Below are positions 33,801-34,681 of a DNA stretch of 34,681 nt, one piece after another. This DNA is from Pedosphaera sp. Its GTDB lineage: Bacteria > Verrucomicrobiota > Verrucomicrobiia > Limisphaerales > UBA1096. Each line of letters starts with the position of its first letter. Within the stretch, counting starts at the first letter, position 1. The position numbers were made by a program, and so were the translations under genes. The stretch lies in contig JAKUOU010000036.1 in assembly GCA_022451065.1 (NCBI GenBank), positions 1 through 34,681 on the forward strand, given 5' to 3'. A model generated the notes under the pieces. It saw only the letters and a program-made list of their open reading frames with translations, was not told where the DNA came from and ran no database searches.

Positions 33801-34681
33801 CCTCGCTTGAGGGGATCAGTCGACAGGTAACCCGTTTAAGGCTGCATCTTCAGGATGAAAACATCAAAGTTTCGGAGGCACCAGTTACCCGGGATGCATT
33901 GACAATCCAGGGAGATGAATCCTCCAACACAATTATTGTCGCTGCGCGCTCCGATCTTCTGCCCCTGATCGAGGAGGTGATAAAGACATTGGACATCCCC
34001 GCAGTGGGGGGTATGGAGTCAATCCGCATCTACCCACTGGAGCACGCCAATGCAGCCACAATCGAGAACGTCATCGAAAATCTTTTTGAAGGGCCATCGC
34101 GAAGACAGGTGCGGCCCGAGGATCGACCAAACATTGTGGTAGATTCTCGAACCAACGCCTTGATTATTGCTGCCTCCCAGAAAACGTTGGCCATTGTCAG
34201 CAACTTGATCATGCGTTTGGACCAGAAACCGGAAAGCTACGGAATTTTGATTGAAGTATTGCCGCTTAAACATAATGACGCTTCGCAGGTTGCCGGCATG
34301 ATTAACGATGTGTTTAGTGCGCGACGGCGTAACATGCAATCTCCAGGGCAAACGACCCAGCCACAGGAACGCGTCAATGTTGAGGCGGATGGTTTGACCA
34401 ATTCGCTCATTATCACTGCCAGCAAAGAAAATGTCGGATTGATTCGTGAGTTGGTCGTAAAGGTGGACTTGGAACCCACGGCTGAAACAAGTCAATTAAC
34501 GATTATTCCGCTTGAGTATGCCGACGCGCAGCGAGCAGCGGCCATGTTACGCTCCCTAATAAAACAAGGGTTATACCGTCCGGGCATCTCGCGGTCAGGA
34601 GCAGCCCGAGCCAGCCGTGAGAGTATCGCCATCTCTGTAGATCATGCCACAAACACGCTGATAATTTCGGCTAGCCCAGAA
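24848..34681 (+). CDS. Giant secretin-N (NolW-like) multi-repeat exported protein, 3' partial
   Basis: An uninterrupted frame of 3278 codons that is still open at the last base. The signal peptide is MKSFSLSLGLLLLLNCLPLS with VVA at 21-23 as cleavage site. Residues about 53-135 resemble the STN/N0 domain of secretins and TonB receptors (IRFQFEGVPYKDALQRFSQM). From residue 154 on I count about 39 consecutive modules of roughly 75-100 residues. Each has the secretin-N pattern: strand (xxIYxLKxADA), helix (AxxVxxLIxxLF), variable loop, strand (DxxTNSLIVxG), helix (ExIxELIxxLD). Secretins such as GspD or PilQ have two to four such modules before the membrane barrel. Whether a secretin barrel follows lies beyond the window. 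Variable loops carry Ser/Arg/Tyr-rich, Pro/Gln-rich and palindrome-encoded insertions. Function unknown: an extended exported or periplasmic scaffold, or an oversized secretin. No ribosome binding site precedes the ATG. Confidence 0.9.
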   Translation, partial: MKSFSLSLGLLLLLNCLPLSVVAQSDSPVPKPSKEEVDAKPAPLTSEAEKEKKNIRFQFEGVPYKDALQRFSQMAEKPLIMEVPLEGTLTFFDSKPYTYEEAMDVLNVILSMKGVALVESGRYLQLTKLENIRKMPLKVVRGTDASGDFRPGQIVTVVLKLDHLDAAEVSTTAASLLSNAGAVAPLSRGQGLIITDRLESIQRIQQLLGEIDVASSAERDMKTFALKHASGAVVSELINKTFGKTSVPKRIKWNEKSKKFDVFDPDPSSYISSVYDEASRTIVLFGPVEQLKLTEELIKEFETGEGKAGEVKIFHPAKMTADELASMIREGVDGVAQKDETAESAKLKARIIVDAKLNRVIASAPVAGQLEIIENFVLQVDGTGAKGGRPKPITTVSITRVFRIKSLDLDAVQQAVSNATTDQLPGGETRSRLAISADTSTRSLIVTGSPGDVQTAEDIVRQLEQGREPIIARQTRIFEMLDREELGRVTPLVEKLYKEQVDEAGTGPADAIILRDENTQRLIVRAKSDHLVQIAKLISELRLAKPLAKPRTTAMLPLVNRKVDQVYRNIESLVNERMGETPFRNQSKPRLIEDRANNRVIVTANIEQHEVIAQVVQSLDVIPDSPERTMRFVDLVGADARKVIPLITRLFENDKPSAGSAPQLVEDSGGKRLIVLSTEEQHGRIMAFLTEYQSGSPSVVEREIRSISLPRRDPGKFNQLLQSIQKLIDQRMQTPEFIRQPKPLILPDEPGSRLIMTATQKQFDVIEQIVVTVTATPEPVERKMRLLRLKDRNAKELVELAKHLFDNEVSPDGTKPQIIADSAGSRLVVIATEEEYKQVEQFALDFNNGRQDLGPHQFKFVDVPVGQADEVVRAVSKLYQDQLRDNPDRQANAATILADSENDRVIISGPQKEVGRAEGLVRMLGPAKGSVGGQKVTEVVRLKTANAQTVSGLIEKSFNAGGNRNKINLLVDEPSNSLVLTGAEKSVIAAGSVIRELDSGNRKKPLELRILELRAAEVTKVTPLVTELFTTLMKDRHGENYLPKSKIIPDEAANRLIITGQLDEIEEIDKLVKQLDSTTRQSAGNRIFKINAGDAKKISDVINKTFVTVDSRGNTRPRLNVAADEISNLLIVAGTPEDIMAVGMLVEQLDVGNPLVPKDLKVIELPDAEGEKLAQLAGRVWGSQMRGVEGNSDVTFIHEPSGKRLIIVSPTKLMARAEQIVNGLLVAPESSSREVAVIELEHGNASELVPVLSGAYEAKVAGLPGIPASILSGANSKQVVVMGTPGQITEIRGMVSELDAPVEMIQKVTESFPLSSVDEVDAVMTMVKQIYESRHEGLVNDPPDAAFLPDLGNRLLIVVAKPDHIEEIKQLVKQVQVKSADRAVRQSKSLALAHIQATEAMTVLSQVFSVEVAATEPARKLILTPSTDGGSLFMDAPDDLAKRVETLLAVLDQPGEKEERSVKLIEVGDAAEVARLQPLVEQLYTDRYQGNEQEPADAKIIADPDTATLVVSGREDHVLAIEKMVDELRLQKTQAQPRITRVYDLKNTQAATLATTVTQLYEEKLKDSPSASKEQVLVLPDAATNRLIVMAPDNEFPVLEELIAQVDQVSLQTAGTRVFKLKANEASQVATLIQSSLGNITAAADLKSNTLIVSGEPKDLQAAAVIIEQLDNLTDKPDRAVQVFTLANSPADTAALQAKEVYLDQMKGKNDLGDSDAIILPDVNGKRLIVTANIRQLPLIKDVITTLDQKTVSDERKTVLHSLENGSAASVMSIIANVFASELERTDSALKLSVTASLDDKSLVVSGQPEDLAKVAELVATLDTPTVTGEVEVRSYRLLEGDTDDLAEALNNIFERPGGAPGGGIQPKFEADDDTRHLLVAATADQFERIEKLIEDFQSAAEVTHGIKTFRLTKGKSEEIAKVLREMMDVEEATSSSSSRSSSYYRSRYSRSSSQKPKAKVTSATAINAVIVQGTPSQLAIAEELVQTLEKMDRPEASVMEVVHLEKAEAASVADAVNRALQGGERTRSSSSRSRSSSYRSSSSTEDRLEVTVTPEVNSNSLVIVGPAERVKSVTELVRQLDIKGETEGGVDIRIYKLENGEVKSVSQTLEDMIERVLNLMPGSDQDRSRRRFSVRVWGHEDTKTLFVLVPPRQFALVEKLLPMLDQKSEEAMQQGELKFYPVKNASASRLSTVVEDIVDRMAMLTPGSDDERRARQYSVRFWSHTDSNTILALVPPDLESLTEQLITMLDTSSEVQERLGEIQLFPLKFGEAEDVAQMLEEMVERMLSLNPKPGLTSSQMVRLVRIWPHEDTNSLFVLVPPDYVDMTKNLVGMLDVKPGDAIQNAEIQLFQLKHSDAEVVGEILENMVEQVMMLNPSSKISSRQINNSVETWPNVKTNSLFVLVPKDSLPMVTNLLSMLDAKPERVPREIHYVMLENADAVTVASQIQALFIDDDDDNQPLIEADLFVNSITIIATREQIAEMNETIMQLDEAAMDNTLQVRVISAEGVPAKDLANMLTSLYSKLSGAEIRLVEELPELERQTQQLPEPEQTPAETTQIQEDIVHLAVDEKINAVLASGKAKELDRISRLVNDLTITIMDSEAEFRRYELKEADPEGMAKALLDIYSRPEKTVIEDGKPTKVPQPPKIVAVPDLRTRSVIVRAEPLDFEFIELLVKELDVKGAPQVDMRFFVLRNARPEDAIEHLQDYFKELKEVRPGEPLEAKADKRTKSVVVVARPEMYEKIGEVIDRIDVPPEFAEADVLIINLRKANAESLSEIIRDMMRPDAKGYLTEEAQAMVEQVQKLNISNANGQVVQLDLTKPIKVFGESGEAVNRLIITSTSDNMVALQELVRVMDTVSIIDGVTVRIVTLENAEADNVRNTLSGVFSESQALGQGPGGKAEPEGSGGRALVSQINIGADDRTNSIIMSGHPDSVDLAERLIVDLDKDVENFVTDVKVYRLKHASTDQIVPMLQSAFNEGSGEPSLEGISRQVTRLRLHLQDENIKVSEAPVTRDALTIQGDESSNTIIVAARSDLLPLIEEVIKTLDIPAVGGMESIRIYPLEHANAATIENVIENLFEGPSRRQVRPEDRPNIVVDSRTNALIIAASQKTLAIVSNLIMRLDQKPESYGILIEVLPLKHNDASQVAGMINDVFSARRRNMQSPGQTTQPQERVNVEADGLTNSLIITASKENVGLIRELVVKVDLEPTAETSQLTIIPLEYADAQRAAAMLRSLIKQGLYRPGISRSGAARASRESIAISVDHATNTLIISASPE
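30650..30712 (+). repeat. Ser/Arg/Tyr-rich low-complexity insert in module 24
   Basis: Twenty-one codons, almost all Ser, Arg or Tyr, in the variable loop of secretin-N module 24 of the giant protein. Codons are mostly AGT/AGC/TCN mixed with CGG and TAT. A similar insert occupies the same loop of the next module. Confidence 0.75.
30929..30982 (+). repeat. Ser/Arg-rich low-complexity insert in module 25
   Basis: Eighteen codons rich in Ser and Arg in the variable loop of module 25, the counterpart of the insert at 30650. Modules 24 and 25 therefore look like a duplicated pair. Confidence 0.7.
31124..32137 (+). repeat. Four tandem modules with an 85-codon period inside the giant gene
   Basis: Equivalent codons of modules 26, 27, 28, 29 and 30 start at 31124, 31379, 31634, 31889 and 32138, so the spacings are 255, 255, 255 and 249 bases. 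All four modules (26-29) share a longer helix (xxxEDMVERMLxLxPGS) and the strand pair VRxWxHxDTNSLFVLVPP, which other modules lack. This is recent tandem duplication relative to the rest of the gene; the DNA itself has diverged. Confidence 0.85.
33519..33536. repeat. Dispersed palindrome copy, compound form
   Basis: GCCAAGCGCTTGGCCAAG: a 14-bp dyad (33519-33532) overlapping a second CTTGGCCAAG dyad. The first part equals the centre of the intergenic palindrome at 1849-1870. Here it encodes SQALGQG in the variable loop of module 35 of the giant protein. Confidence 0.7.

Noticed and set aside
24848-34681. CRISPR array or DNA satellite as the explanation for the periodic sequence
   Set aside because: The periodicity is at protein level with diverged DNA, the unit is about 240 bases, and the frame is never broken.
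24848-34681. Several separate secretin-like genes instead of one
   Set aside because: I checked the frame at many points, including 26461, 27961, 29161, 30601, 31741, 32461, 33481 and 34621, and found no stop codon or frame change. There is no second signal peptide.

Overview
The window looks like a chromosomal segment of a Verrucomicrobiota-type bacterium (PVC superphylum) of moderately high GC. The best indicators are paired PSCyt1/DUF1549/DUF1553 and DUF1501 proteins, 3-keto-disaccharide-hydrolase (DUF1080) proteins, a FecR-domain exported protein, a DUF2339 membrane protein and a secretin-N-domain giant. A planctomycete is the main alternative. I found no rRNA, tRNA, CRISPR array, transposase or phage gene.

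Layout. 1-1841 (+): a serine hydrolase cut by the window edge, a small DsrE-like protein, and a metallo-beta-lactamase-fold protein with an extra helical N-terminus. 1872-4823 (-): a DUF2339 multi-pass membrane protein convergent with the previous gene; a 22-bp perfect palindrome separates their stop codons. 5140-6597 (+): an exported FecR-domain protein ending in a clear intrinsic terminator. 6686-10061 (+): a housekeeping block, coaD, DUF177 (yceD), rpmF, plsX, fabH, linking coenzyme A supply, ribosomal protein L32 and fatty-acid/phospholipid initiation. 10138-13816 (+): a PilT-type ATPase, a MOSC-domain protein and a secreted prolyl-oligopeptidase-like hydrolase. 13866-24069 (+): an exported sugar-related cluster: an SMP-30 lactonase fused to DUF1080, a second DUF1080 protein, a PSCyt1-DUF1549-CBM-like-DUF1553 protein, a second PSCyt1-DUF1549-DUF1553 protein and its DUF1501 partner. 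From 24848 to the last base (+): one uninterrupted reading frame of 3278 codons with no stop.

Three things stand out. First, the giant frame has a signal peptide, an STN/N0-like domain and about 39 consecutive secretin-N (NolW-like) modules of roughly 80 residues; ordinary secretins carry two to four. Four of its modules form a block with an exact 85-codon period. Second, the palindrome core TTGGCCAA occurs 12 times by my count, against about 0.5 expected. It often extends to CGCTTGGCCAAGCG, occurs in intergenic gaps and in genes, and in genes often falls in linkers or loops. It resembles the HIP1 type of dispersed palindrome. Third, the second PSCyt/DUF1501 pair is bracketed by 91-bp direct repeats (86/91 identical). 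Both copies begin with the same four terminal codons plus stop of the first DUF1553 gene, which points to a duplication or insertion event.

Most genes lack a clear Shine-Dalgarno sequence and several appear to start with TTG or GTG, so many start sites are uncertain.
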